From the NCBI GenBank assembly GCA_001898235.1, contig MKTN01000060.1:1-39540 (forward strand): a DNA stretch of 39,540 nucleotides, read 5' to 3'. This document shows positions 1-7,310 of this stretch, piece by piece. The translations under genes were made by a program, and so were the position numbers. The stretch comes from Gammaproteobacteria bacterium 39-13 (GTDB lineage: Bacteria; Pseudomonadota; Gammaproteobacteria; Berkiellales; Berkiellaceae). How positions within the stretch are numbered: the first letter of the stretch is position 1; each line of letters begins with the position of its first letter. A model generated the notes under the pieces. That model was not told where the DNA came from. It saw only the letters and a program-made list of their open reading frames with translations, and ran no database searches.

Positions 1-3
1 TCT

Positions 4-68
4 CGCGCTTTGCGCGTCTCCCTTTTACAAAGGGAGAATAGCGGGTTGCTTCGCAACCAAACTAGTTT
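4..68. repeat. Cluster of short perfect hairpins at left edge (possible truncated palindromic repeat)
   Basis: Three perfect stem-loops with three-base loops follow one another: CGCGC-TTT-GCGCG (4-16), TCTCCCTTT-TAC-AAAGGGAGA (17-37) and GGTTGC-TTC-GCAACC (44-58). A 10-bp palindrome AAACTAGTTT (59-68) comes next. This dense architecture resembles the palindromic intergenic repeat at 10559-10710 and typical small non-autonomous repeats of gammaproteobacteria. The window edge cuts it, so its full extent is unknown. It lies just downstream of the stop of the 507-residue gene but has no T-run on the minus strand, so it is not a classic terminator. Confidence 0.5.
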
Positions 69-91
69 TGAAATTTTAAAAGAATGAAAAG

Positions 92-1615
92 CTACGGTTT
101 AAATGCCTGCTTCTTCTTAGCTGATCCATTTTCTTTCGCTTTCTCAGAGCGCGTGCGCGAACGTGTTTCATATCTTGGCGTATATGTTTGCTCTTTGTGT
201 GCTTGAGTAGATTTATTTCGAGCTCGCTTCTCTTCTTTAACGACAGACTCTTTATGTTTTGAAGGTGCTTTAGTCTGTGGCTTTTCTTGCTGCGGCGCTC
301 TCTTATAATTTAACACCCAATCCCAAGCATAATGCAATCCGTAAAAAGTGCCATAAATTGTTGCAAAACTTAAAGCAATGCCACCGGCGGTTAATAGAGC
401 TGCCCCGGCAAGGCTACCGCCAGCAAACGTAATTAAAGCAGGACCGCCTTGAGAGCAAAGAATGGCTGGGGTTGCTAAAGCAATGTAACCCATATGCCAT
501 CTTGTTTGGTAGATAAAATCTCTTGGCTGTTTAGCATTTTTTATTTTCGAAGCAACATGTACGGAATCTTTCGCGACTGACGAGCATAAGCTGTCAACAA
601 AACGTTCAATCCCGTATCCAATTAAGCCGCCAGCCACCATCAAAGCAAAGATTTGCAAGGAGGTGGGACCTATGACACCGTAGAAATCGCCCTGTGTCTG
701 CATTTCTGTTGTGACAAAAAGACCTGTCACAATCCCATTTAAAAAAGAGCGCACCTTGGAAGCCAACATGCCGCTCAAACCGTTGTAACTAGAAAACCAT
801 CCCATGGGTGTTAAAAAAGAAGAAAGGAAACCAGAAAAAATGCCTTGGCTTTCTACATAGCCTACGGCGTGGCCAAGACTACCGACGATCCGACCGGGGA
901 AGATCTGAAATGCTACCCAGCGTCCCCACAACACACCACAAATTTTTCCTGAATTATCTAATACACTTTTGATAGGATTTCTTAAAATGTATCCAATATC
1001 TCTTAAAACAGCGCTAAAGCCGGTTGCAACAATGGCAAGCTGTAAGCAAGTCGCTGCCATGACAACTGCTGCAATGGGTCCACCGATATATAATTCCCAT
1101 GCCAATAGTGCCGCAAACACACTTAAGAGCATTACTTTTTTTCGAAAAGAAGGGCCTTGAGAAATCTCTGTCGAAAACGTTTTAAAAAAATCGATAAAAC
1201 GATTTAGCCAGTTTTGGAAGGTGTTGGCCCATTCTTCATTGCTGTAACGATAAATGCCATAAATGGCGATTAAACTCCACGAACTGAGTCCCATGGTGAG
1301 CAATAAAGTAAATGCGGCTATTCCTTTAAAGATGCTTACTGTTTGATGATTAATGAGATCAGCAATTCTAAGGGCAAGATCATGGTTTAGCTTATTCCAA
1401 AAATCTGCTGTGCCGAGGCCAAATCGTGTTAAAGCTTGGATAATAGATCTTTGTTTGATGAGTCCATATACGCCTAATAAAGGCAGTCCTACTAACCATG
1501 CACCAGGAATAAAGCCAAATATACCCATTACGATAAAGGAATGAATCAGTGCTTTGATGCTGAATTGCGTGTATGTCCATTTAACAACGGCATTATTTTT
1601 GATGGTATTTAACAT
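92..1615 (-). CDS. Polytopic membrane protein of unknown function with basic C-terminal tail
   Basis: This 507-residue protein is not one I recognise. Long hydrophobic segments lie near residues 22-53, 97-121, 160-205, 315-335 and 375-430, several rich in Gly and Ala, so it is an integral membrane protein with perhaps six to ten helices. Residues about 438-507 form a hydrophilic, strongly basic, low-complexity tail rich in Lys, Arg, Gln and Ser (e.g. KEEKRARNK, RSRTRSEKAK, KKK). No catalytic motif is visible. The ATG at 1615 lacks a strong Shine-Dalgarno but has a plausible sigma-70 promoter at 1652-1681. It is separated from the flagellar genes by its own promoter and an AT-rich gap, so it is probably not part of the flagellar operon. 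The tail could bind nucleic acid, acidic lipid or a secretion chaperone; this is unproven. Confidence 0.75.
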   Translation of the reverse strand: MLNTIKNNAVVKWTYTQFSIKALIHSFIVMGIFGFIPGAWLVGLPLLGVYGLIKQRSIIQALTRFGLGTADFWNKLNHDLALRIADLINHQTVSIFKGIAAFTLLLTMGLSSWSLIAIYGIYRYSNEEWANTFQNWLNRFIDFFKTFSTEISQGPSFRKKVMLLSVFAALLAWELYIGGPIAAVVMAATCLQLAIVATGFSAVLRDIGYILRNPIKSVLDNSGKICGVLWGRWVAFQIFPGRIVGSLGHAVGYVESQGIFSGFLSSFLTPMGWFSSYNGLSGMLASKVRSFLNGIVTGLFVTTEMQTQGDFYGVIGPTSLQIFALMVAGGLIGYGIERFVDSLCSSVAKDSVHVASKIKNAKQPRDFIYQTRWHMGYIALATPAILCSQGGPALITFAGGSLAGAALLTAGGIALSFATIYGTFYGLHYAWDWVLNYKRAPQQEKPQTKAPSKHKESVVKEEKRARNKSTQAHKEQTYTPRYETRSRTRSEKAKENGSAKKKQAFKP

Positions 1616-1651
1616 GGATAAAGACTGCGCATACTGATTTTGTATGCTCGG

Positions 1652-1681
1652 ATCTTAATCTCAACACCTTACTAATGTCAA
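1652..1681 (-). promoter_or_regulatory. Putative sigma-70 promoter of the 507-residue membrane protein gene
   Basis: On the minus strand a perfect -35 TTGACA (1676-1681) is followed after 18 bases by TAAGAT (1652-1657), a four-of-six match to the -10 consensus. It ends 36 bases before the ATG at 1615. The site lies in the gap between this gene and the flagellar cluster, supporting separate transcription. The -10 is imperfect, so this is moderate evidence only. Confidence 0.4.
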
Positions 1682-1708
1682 TTTACAAGCTAATTTCAGT
1701 TTGCTAAG

Positions 1709-1737
1709 AATAAAAAAATAAAAAATATTTTTTTATT
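1709..1737. repeat. AT-only 12-bp inverted repeat
   Basis: AATAAAAAAATA (1709-1720) pairs perfectly with TATTTTTTTATT (1726-1737) around a five-A loop, directly after the stop codon of the DUF2802-like gene. The stem contains no G or C, so it would be weak in RNA and is unlikely to be an efficient terminator, although it marks the downstream end of the flagellar cluster. Confidence 0.4.
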
Positions 1738-1740
1738 TAA

Positions 1741-2160
1741 CTAACTATTATTGTTGCCAGTAGGAGGGGTTTTTTCTTCGTTGAGTTTATATTTTGCCTG
1801 CAATACTTTAATCAGATGTGCCTCTGCTTTGGTAATAACTTTGGTGTGAGAGGGATCTGAAATCGGATTTGGCTCATCAGAAAAATCTGATTTAACTGGA
1901 TCTAATACATTTGCAGGCTTATGAATTTCTTCTTCATGATGTTGTAGTAATTGCTCTTCAAGAATGGAAGCGAAGGCATCAGGCTGTTTGGGATTTAATA
2001 AAGGGCTGACATCTCCCTTCGTAATCACCAGCTGATCGTAAACAAGATTAGTTAATTTAGCGATTTTCCGAAAGCGTCGAATGATATTGAAAGATAAGAT
2101 CAATGTTACTGTACAAAGGCTCAGCGAAAACCACAGCAATATTTCTAAAGTCATGGCCAT
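1741..2160 (-). CDS. Small membrane-anchored protein downstream of fliA, DUF2802-like
   Basis: The product has 139 residues. It has one N-terminal transmembrane segment (residues about 5-24), a basic stop-transfer patch (IIRRFRK) and a cytoplasmic hydrophilic region. The C-terminal part (residues about 108-128, containing KAEAHLIKVLQ) resembles the Ser/Glu-Ala-x-Leu helix of DUF2802 proteins, which in pseudomonads close the fliA-che-mot block. That assignment rests on position, topology and weak similarity only. Two ATG codons at 2160 and 2154 are both possible: AGAGGA sits about six bases before the second, GGGA about seven before the first. A 147-base gap separates it from fliA, so it may be cotranscribed or have its own weak promoter. 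Its function is unknown; a role in flagellar polarity or chemotaxis array placement would be a guess. Confidence 0.6.
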   Translation of the reverse strand: MAMTLEILLWFSLSLCTVTLILSFNIIRRFRKIAKLTNLVYDQLVITKGDVSPLLNPKQPDAFASILEEQLLQHHEEEIHKPANVLDPVKSDFSDEPNPISDPSHTKVITKAEAHLIKVLQAKYKLNEEKTPPTGNNNS

Positions 2161-2307
2161 TCCTCTTTCCCTTTGTCAGTGTTCCTTTAATCAGTGTAGC
2201 ACATACTCTTTCCATTTTGCTTACACTGTTGTTGTTTCTTGCTCCTCGCTTAACTTTACCTAAAACCCGACTGGCTCGAGTGAGTATATCATCTGAGTAG
2301 GTAAATA

Positions 2308-3030
2308 TTATTTCCAGTTTACTAAGCGCGATTTCAACCGCAACATCGCTTGGCTATGAATTTGGCTAATTCTAGATTCACTCACACCCAGCACTTCACC
2401 GACTTCACGTAGATTAAGCTCTTCATCGTAATATAAGGCTAAGACAAGTTTTTCTCGCTCAGGCAATTTAGCGATTTCTACGCCTAGCTTTTGCTTGAAA
2501 TCATCCCTTTGCAACCCTTCTAAGGGGCCAGAAATAGGATTGGTTGTTGGGCAATCTAATGCCTCTTCATTAACGCCAAGATCTTCAAAGGCAAAAATTC
2601 TAGAGCTATTAGAGTCTTGTAAAATTTGATGGTATTCTTCCAGGCTTACTCCTAATGTACGTGCGACATCGACATCACGTGCATCTCTTCCTGTTGAATT
2701 TTCTACCTCGCGCATTGCTTGCGCAACACGTCGTGTATTTTTATGGACAGAGCGAGGTGCCCAGTCCCCTTTTCTAATTTCATCTAGCATTGCACCGCGA
2801 ATACGTATTCCTGCATACGTAATAAACGTTGCGCCCTTTTGTTCATCGAAATTCCTTGCTGCCTCGATAAGGCCTATCATTCCCGCTTGAATAAGATCTT
2901 CAGCTTGAATGATAGAAGGAAGTCGCGCTAACAAATGATGCGCAATACGTTTAACTAATGGCGCATACTCTTTGATAAAACTCTCATTAGCGTCCAGTTG
3001 ACAAGTTTTATATAGTGCCGCTCCACCCAT
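2308..3030 (-). CDS. fliA: Flagellar sigma factor FliA (sigma-28)
   Basis: This RNA polymerase sigma factor transcribes late flagellar genes such as fliC, and is normally held by FlgM until the hook is complete. The N-terminal third carries region 2 with YAPLVKRIAHHLLARLP, EDLIQAGMIGL and the strongly conserved YAGIRIRGAMLDEIRKGDWAP. The C-terminus has the region 4 helix-turn-helix LREVGEVLGVSESRISQIHS. I place the start at the ATG at 3030, giving 240 residues (usual FliA length), because AGAGGT lies six bases upstream; the longer reading frame to 3054 would need a TTG and lacks a site. The Shine-Dalgarno overlaps the flhG stop codon, so translation is probably coupled to flhG. A sigma-28 promoter for its use is present before fliC. 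No flgM is in the window. Confidence 0.97.
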   Translation of the reverse strand: MGGAALYKTCQLDANESFIKEYAPLVKRIAHHLLARLPSIIQAEDLIQAGMIGLIEAARNFDEQKGATFITYAGIRIRGAMLDEIRKGDWAPRSVHKNTRRVAQAMREVENSTGRDARDVDVARTLGVSLEEYHQILQDSNSSRIFAFEDLGVNEEALDCPTTNPISGPLEGLQRDDFKQKLGVEIAKLPEREKLVLALYYDEELNLREVGEVLGVSESRISQIHSQAMLRLKSRLVNWK

Positions 3031-3040
3031 GCGTTTACCT

Positions 3041-3892
3041 CTATTGAACTGCAAACTTAGGATTGATCAATTGCTCAATAAAGAATTGCACATGACCGCT
3101 ACCCACCCTGGGCAAGGGAAGCTCACTGATAGACTGAGCCAAGTTATTAAAGCATTGTGCTGCTTTACAACTTGGATATGCTTCCACGACTGCACATTGT
3201 TGTCTGATAGCTTTCCGTACCAATTCATCCTCCGGTATCCACCCTAAAAAGTGCAATACCACATTTAAATATTTGTCTGTCACATTAGTTAGCTTAGCAA
3301 ATAATTGTTTTGCGTCATGCAAACTACTAGACATATTCACAACAATGCGGAATCGCTGAACACCGAAATTCTTATGGAGCACTTTGATTAATGCATAGGA
3401 ATCTGCTAATGAGGCGGGCTCATCACAAACAACAACAATAATTTCAGAAGCAGCAACTGCAAATCTTACAACAGCATCAGAAATTCCAGCTGCTGTATCA
3501 ATAATAAGGGTGTCTAATTTACCGGCTAAAGAATCAAACGCATGAATAAGGCCAGCATAATTTTTTGCTTCCATTTGCGCTAAATGCGGTAATCCAGAAG
3601 CGCCGGGAACAATATTTAATCCGTAAGGGCCTTTCAAAATAATTTGATCAAGCGAGCATTCGTTTTCAATGACATTAGCCAGGGTCAATTTAGGTCTAAG
3701 CCCTAATGCAATATCAACATTAGATAAACCAAAATCGGCATCAAGTAAAAAAACTTCTTTGCCTCTTTGCGCAAGGCTTGCGCCTAAATTCACTGCAACA
3801 TTAGTTTTTCCGACCCCACCCTTGCCGCCTGTCACTGCGACCACCTGAATTTTGCCCGTTTTTTGGGGTGATTGTGCAAAGCCATTTTTCAT
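3041..3892 (-). CDS. flhG: Flagellar number regulator FlhG/FleN (MinD-like ATPase)
   Basis: This 283-residue MinD/ParA-family ATPase limits polar flagellar number, working with FlhF and, in pseudomonads, by antagonising FleQ. The deviant Walker A GGKGGVGKT lies at residues 22-30, followed by the switch-like DADFGLSNVDIALGL and the Walker B region DTAAGISDAVV. The C-terminus ends in a helix like the FleN membrane-targeting end (FFIEQLI). All expected motifs look intact. AAGGAG sits ten bases before the ATG at 3892. The first 30 codons overlap the 3' end of flhF in another frame (3801-3892); the start cannot be moved past the P-loop, so the overlap is real. fliA follows immediately, with its ribosome site on the flhG stop. 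Confidence 0.95.
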   Translation of the reverse strand: MKNGFAQSPQKTGKIQVVAVTGGKGGVGKTNVAVNLGASLAQRGKEVFLLDADFGLSNVDIALGLRPKLTLANVIENECSLDQIILKGPYGLNIVPGASGLPHLAQMEAKNYAGLIHAFDSLAGKLDTLIIDTAAGISDAVVRFAVAASEIIVVVCDEPASLADSYALIKVLHKNFGVQRFRIVVNMSSSLHDAKQLFAKLTNVTDKYLNVVLHFLGWIPEDELVRKAIRQQCAVVEAYPSCKAAQCFNNLAQSISELPLPRVGSGHVQFFIEQLINPKFAVQ

Positions 3893-5198
3893 TATTCACC
3901 GACTCCTTGGAGGCATCATGATTTGAAGATAAAAATGATTTTTTAAAATGTTCAACAAAATATCTTTTATCTCCAAATATAAAGCGTGAGGAAAAATCCT
4001 GACCAAAACTTAAGTTGCGGAAAGGAATTTTCGAAGATATTCCATATTCTATTATTTCTTCACATGAATCATTTTCATCAAGTTTTGTAATTGTTAAACC
4101 ATCAAAATCGATGTTTTGATACAACGAGAAATGCTTTTCTATATACCCGAGACTTACCCCTGAAGAAATCACAAAGGTATTATCAATATCATGTGGGTAA
4201 GTTTGTAAAAACTTTAGAGGGTAATTATTTTCTGGGTTGTTAAAATCAAAAGAAGGAAGATCCATAAAGATATAATCTTTATCAAGCGATTCAATATAAG
4301 CGTCTTCTAGTTCTTCATAAGATTCAACATAATAAGCAGGAACATTAAATATTCTGCCAAAGGCCCTCGATTCTTCAAGCACTTTAATGTTGGAATGATT
4401 AGCAAAAATCAAAGAAAAATTACCATCTAATCCATTTTTCATAAAATGAGCAATTAACTTTGCCATCGATTGGGTTTTACCAGAACCACTTGGCCCTATG
4501 AAAGCTTTAATTTTCTTCTGCGGTAAAAGATAATGGGGATCAAAATCCATTAATTCAACTAAATTTTCAATAACTTGTTCCCATGCATCTTTTAATGAAA
4601 CGTCACTTGCAAGATCAGAAACAATTTGATTCACCATTACAGGGGTTAGGCGCATTTGCAGTAATTGTGCCCGAATTAAAGTGCTAGTCCCTTGACGGAC
4701 AGGGATCTCAGCCGCCGTATGGATAGGATTTGAGATCTGATTCTTTAAGAGAGTCTTGATAGCATCTAATTCAGACTTCAAATCTTCACTTAACTCAGAG
4801 GGTAAAGGTGCTAAAGTCGGGCTCTTTGCTCCACTTTTTTCAAACGTTTCTTTTAATAAGGCTCTGAGTGCTTCAAATTCTGATTTGATAACTTGATTGA
4901 GGGCATTTTCTTGATTATCGGTTGGTGATAAAGGGGCTTGGGCTTGTAATGGTGTTAAAGATGATTCAGGGCGCTTTAGCGATAATAAATCATAGGTGCT
5001 ACGTGTCTCTACGGCAGTTTCAAGCGGTTCAAAAATCGTTTCTTCTGTTCTTTGTCTGGCAGCAGGCATGGCAACTACCTGGACTTTTCCATCTTGATAA
5101 TCATGCGATAAAATAATCGCATCATGACCAAATTGTTGTTTGATCATCTTAAATGCGTCAGCCATGCTATTTGCTACAAACTTTTTGGATTCTTTCAT
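3801..5198 (-). CDS. flhF: FlhF-family SRP-type GTPase with degenerate G2 and G3 motifs
   Basis: FlhF places the flagellum at the cell pole. The 465-residue product has the expected B domain (residues 1-45, with MADAFKMIKQQFGHDAIILS), a variable linker, an N domain (about 165-230) and a G domain (about 230-420). G1 is GPSGSGKT (235-242) and G4 is TKLDE (371-375), both recognisable. Where SRP GTPases have DTYRIGA (G2) this protein has NHSNIKV (267-273). Where they have DTAG (G3) it has DLPS (313-316). The surrounding framework, such as the SRAFGRIFNVPAYYV stretch, is still FlhF-like, so the fold is probably kept while GTP hydrolysis and G-dimer formation may be lost. The last 45 residues extend beyond the usual end and overlap flhG out of frame. 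flhA lies 12 bases upstream. Confidence 0.88.
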   Translation of the reverse strand: MKESKKFVANSMADAFKMIKQQFGHDAIILSHDYQDGKVQVVAMPAARQRTEETIFEPLETAVETRSTYDLLSLKRPESSLTPLQAQAPLSPTDNQENALNQVIKSEFEALRALLKETFEKSGAKSPTLAPLPSELSEDLKSELDAIKTLLKNQISNPIHTAAEIPVRQGTSTLIRAQLLQMRLTPVMVNQIVSDLASDVSLKDAWEQVIENLVELMDFDPHYLLPQKKIKAFIGPSGSGKTQSMAKLIAHFMKNGLDGNFSLIFANHSNIKVLEESRAFGRIFNVPAYYVESYEELEDAYIESLDKDYIFMDLPSFDFNNPENNYPLKFLQTYPHDIDNTFVISSGVSLGYIEKHFSLYQNIDFDGLTITKLDENDSCEEIIEYGISSKIPFRNLSFGQDFSSRFIFGDKRYFVEHFKKSFLSSNHDASKESVNNEKWLCTITPKNGQNSGGRSDRRQGWGRKN

Positions 5199-5210
5199 CA
5201 GTTACAATCC

Positions 5211-7301
5211 TTAAAATCCTAAAGTTGAAACGATTTTAATTTGCTTTTCATCCGGGATCTCTTTAAAAGAAAGCACCGAAAGGTTTTTAGCAAAATGTTT
5301 CAGCAATTTTGACAATAACCGTCTAATATTTGGGTGAACAACTAAAATTGCTGGCGTTCCCATTGTTTCCTGCTTTTTCGCGAACTGCATCACGACTTTC
5401 TGTATTTTTTCCAACAAGGTTGGATCCACTGCAGCCCCATCACTACCGCCCGTATGCATTGACTGCAGCAAAATCTGTTCCAAGTTTGGCTCTAATGTGA
5501 CAACAGGTACTTCTTGGGCGGATCCATTGAGCTGTTGGACAATTAATCGTCCCAAAGAAGCTCGCACGAGCTCGGTTAAAATGGCGGGATCTTGACTCTT
5601 TGGTGAATATTCTGACAAAGTTTCGACAATAGTTTTACTATCTCTGAGCGGCACATGCTCTTCCAACAGATTTTGGAAGATCTTAACAATGGTCGATAAT
5701 GAAATTTTATCAGGGACCAAATCATCAACCAGTTTGGGAGCACTTTTGGCGAGAATATCTAAGATTTTTTGCGCTTCCTGGTGGCCAAGTAATTGATAGG
5801 CATGATCTTGCAGGATTTGGCTGAGATGGGTTGCAATCACTGTGCTTGTATCAACAACAGTGTATCCCAGTGTTTGTGCTTGTTCTTTGAGGGAACGATT
5901 GATCCACATCGCATCCAACCCAAAAGCGGGATCTTTGGTCGGGATCCCTTCAATACTACCAAACACCTGTCCTGAATTAATCGCCATATCCTTATCAGGA
6001 AAAACATCCCCTTCTCCAATTACCACCCCAAGTAAAGATATTTTATAATTAGTCGGTCCTAGGTTGAGATCATCTCTGATATGCACTGAAGGTACTAAGA
6101 AACCCAATTCTTGTGAAAGTTTCTTTCTTACCCCTTTAATTCTATTTAAAAGTTCTCCGCCATTTTTTGATTCTACAAGCGGAATAAGCTTGTATCCTAC
6201 CTCTAAGCTAATATCATCTAATAGAGGAACATCATCCCAACTGACTTCTTTTACTTCTTGCTCAGCAGTAGCAAGTGCTGTCGATTCTGGATGTTGTTCT
6301 TGCTGCTTAGCATCGCTTTCTTTTGCTTTTTGTTTTTGCATTGCAAAGGCTGCAAAGCCTAATAAAATGGCTATCCCTAAAAAAACAACATGGGGCATAC
6401 CAGGAATAAGTCCCAAGACCCCAAGCACAATGCTAGAAATAGCTAGAGGTTTGAATTGATAGAAAACTTGTGATTTCACCTGAGTAGAAACGTCGTGTGA
6501 AGATGATACGCGTGTCACCATGATAGCCGCAGCAGTAGAGAGTAATAAAGAAGGTATTTGCGCTACCAAGCCATCACCTATGGTGAGTAAGCCATAAACG
6601 CGAAAGGCATCGCCTACATCTAAATCATGTTGTAAAGTTCCAATGATAAAACCACCAATAATATTAATCACCAAGATTAATATCCCTGCAATCGCGTCAC
6701 CTCGCACAAATTTGCTGGCACCATCCATGGCTCCATAAAAATCGGCTTCACTGGCAATCTCCTTTCTTCTTTCTCTGGCTTCTTCTTGAGTAATGATTCC
6801 AGAATTGAGATCGGCATCAATTGCCATTTGTTTGCCCGGCATCGAATCCAAAGTAAACCTAGCACTAACTTCTGATATACGGCTTGCTCCTTTAGTCACA
6901 ACGATAAAGTTAATAATGACTAAGATCAAAAACACCACAAAGCCGACGGCATAATTACCGCCTATCACAACTTCACCGAAAGATTGCACAACTTTCCCTG
7001 CAGCATCTGTCCCTGTATGGCCTTGCAATAAGACAACCCGCGTAGAAGCGATATTGAGGGCTAACCTAAGCAAGGTCGCCAATAATAAGATCATCGGAAA
7101 AATACTGAAATCGAGCGGTCTCGCTGAGTAAGTTCCCGCCAACAATACCATCAAGGCCAAGGTAATATTGAAAGTAAAGAAGATATCAAGTAAAAAAGGC
7201 GGCAAAGGTAAAATCATCATCCCCAAAATGATGAGAACGAATATAGGAATGCCGATGCCTATCGTTGAAAATGGTTTTAACTCTATGACATTTTTTAGCA
7301 T
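5211..7301 (-). CDS. flhA: Flagellar export gate protein FlhA
   Basis: FlhA forms the nonameric ring of the flagellar type III export gate and couples proton motive force to export. At 696 residues it has normal length. The N-terminal half contains about eight transmembrane helices and the FHIPEP signature region (residues about 141-165, including SARFTLDSMPGKQMAIDADL) with the conserved cytoplasmic loop EADFYGAMDGASKFVRGDA. The C-terminal half (from about residue 330) is the soluble chaperone-docking domain. It starts at the ATG at 7301, nine bases after flhB stops, and is followed closely by flhF, the order seen in most polar flagellates. Nothing unusual was seen. Confidence 0.97.
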   Translation of the reverse strand: MLKNVIELKPFSTIGIGIPIFVLIILGMMILPLPPFLLDIFFTFNITLALMVLLAGTYSARPLDFSIFPMILLLATLLRLALNIASTRVVLLQGHTGTDAAGKVVQSFGEVVIGGNYAVGFVVFLILVIINFIVVTKGASRISEVSARFTLDSMPGKQMAIDADLNSGIITQEEARERRKEIASEADFYGAMDGASKFVRGDAIAGILILVINIIGGFIIGTLQHDLDVGDAFRVYGLLTIGDGLVAQIPSLLLSTAAAIMVTRVSSSHDVSTQVKSQVFYQFKPLAISSIVLGVLGLIPGMPHVVFLGIAILLGFAAFAMQKQKAKESDAKQQEQHPESTALATAEQEVKEVSWDDVPLLDDISLEVGYKLIPLVESKNGGELLNRIKGVRKKLSQELGFLVPSVHIRDDLNLGPTNYKISLLGVVIGEGDVFPDKDMAINSGQVFGSIEGIPTKDPAFGLDAMWINRSLKEQAQTLGYTVVDTSTVIATHLSQILQDHAYQLLGHQEAQKILDILAKSAPKLVDDLVPDKISLSTIVKIFQNLLEEHVPLRDSKTIVETLSEYSPKSQDPAILTELVRASLGRLIVQQLNGSAQEVPVVTLEPNLEQILLQSMHTGGSDGAAVDPTLLEKIQKVVMQFAKKQETMGTPAILVVHPNIRRLLSKLLKHFAKNLSVLSFKEIPDEKQIKIVSTLGF

Positions 7302-7310
7302 TTATTTTAC

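Noticed and set aside
1709..1737. AT-only inverted repeat as a terminator for the flagellar cluster
   Set aside because: A stem without G or C would be unstable in RNA; kept only as an inverted repeat.
3031..3054. Upstream start for fliA
   Set aside because: It would need a TTG codon and lies inside flhG without a ribosome site; the ATG at 3030 has a strong one and gives the usual length.
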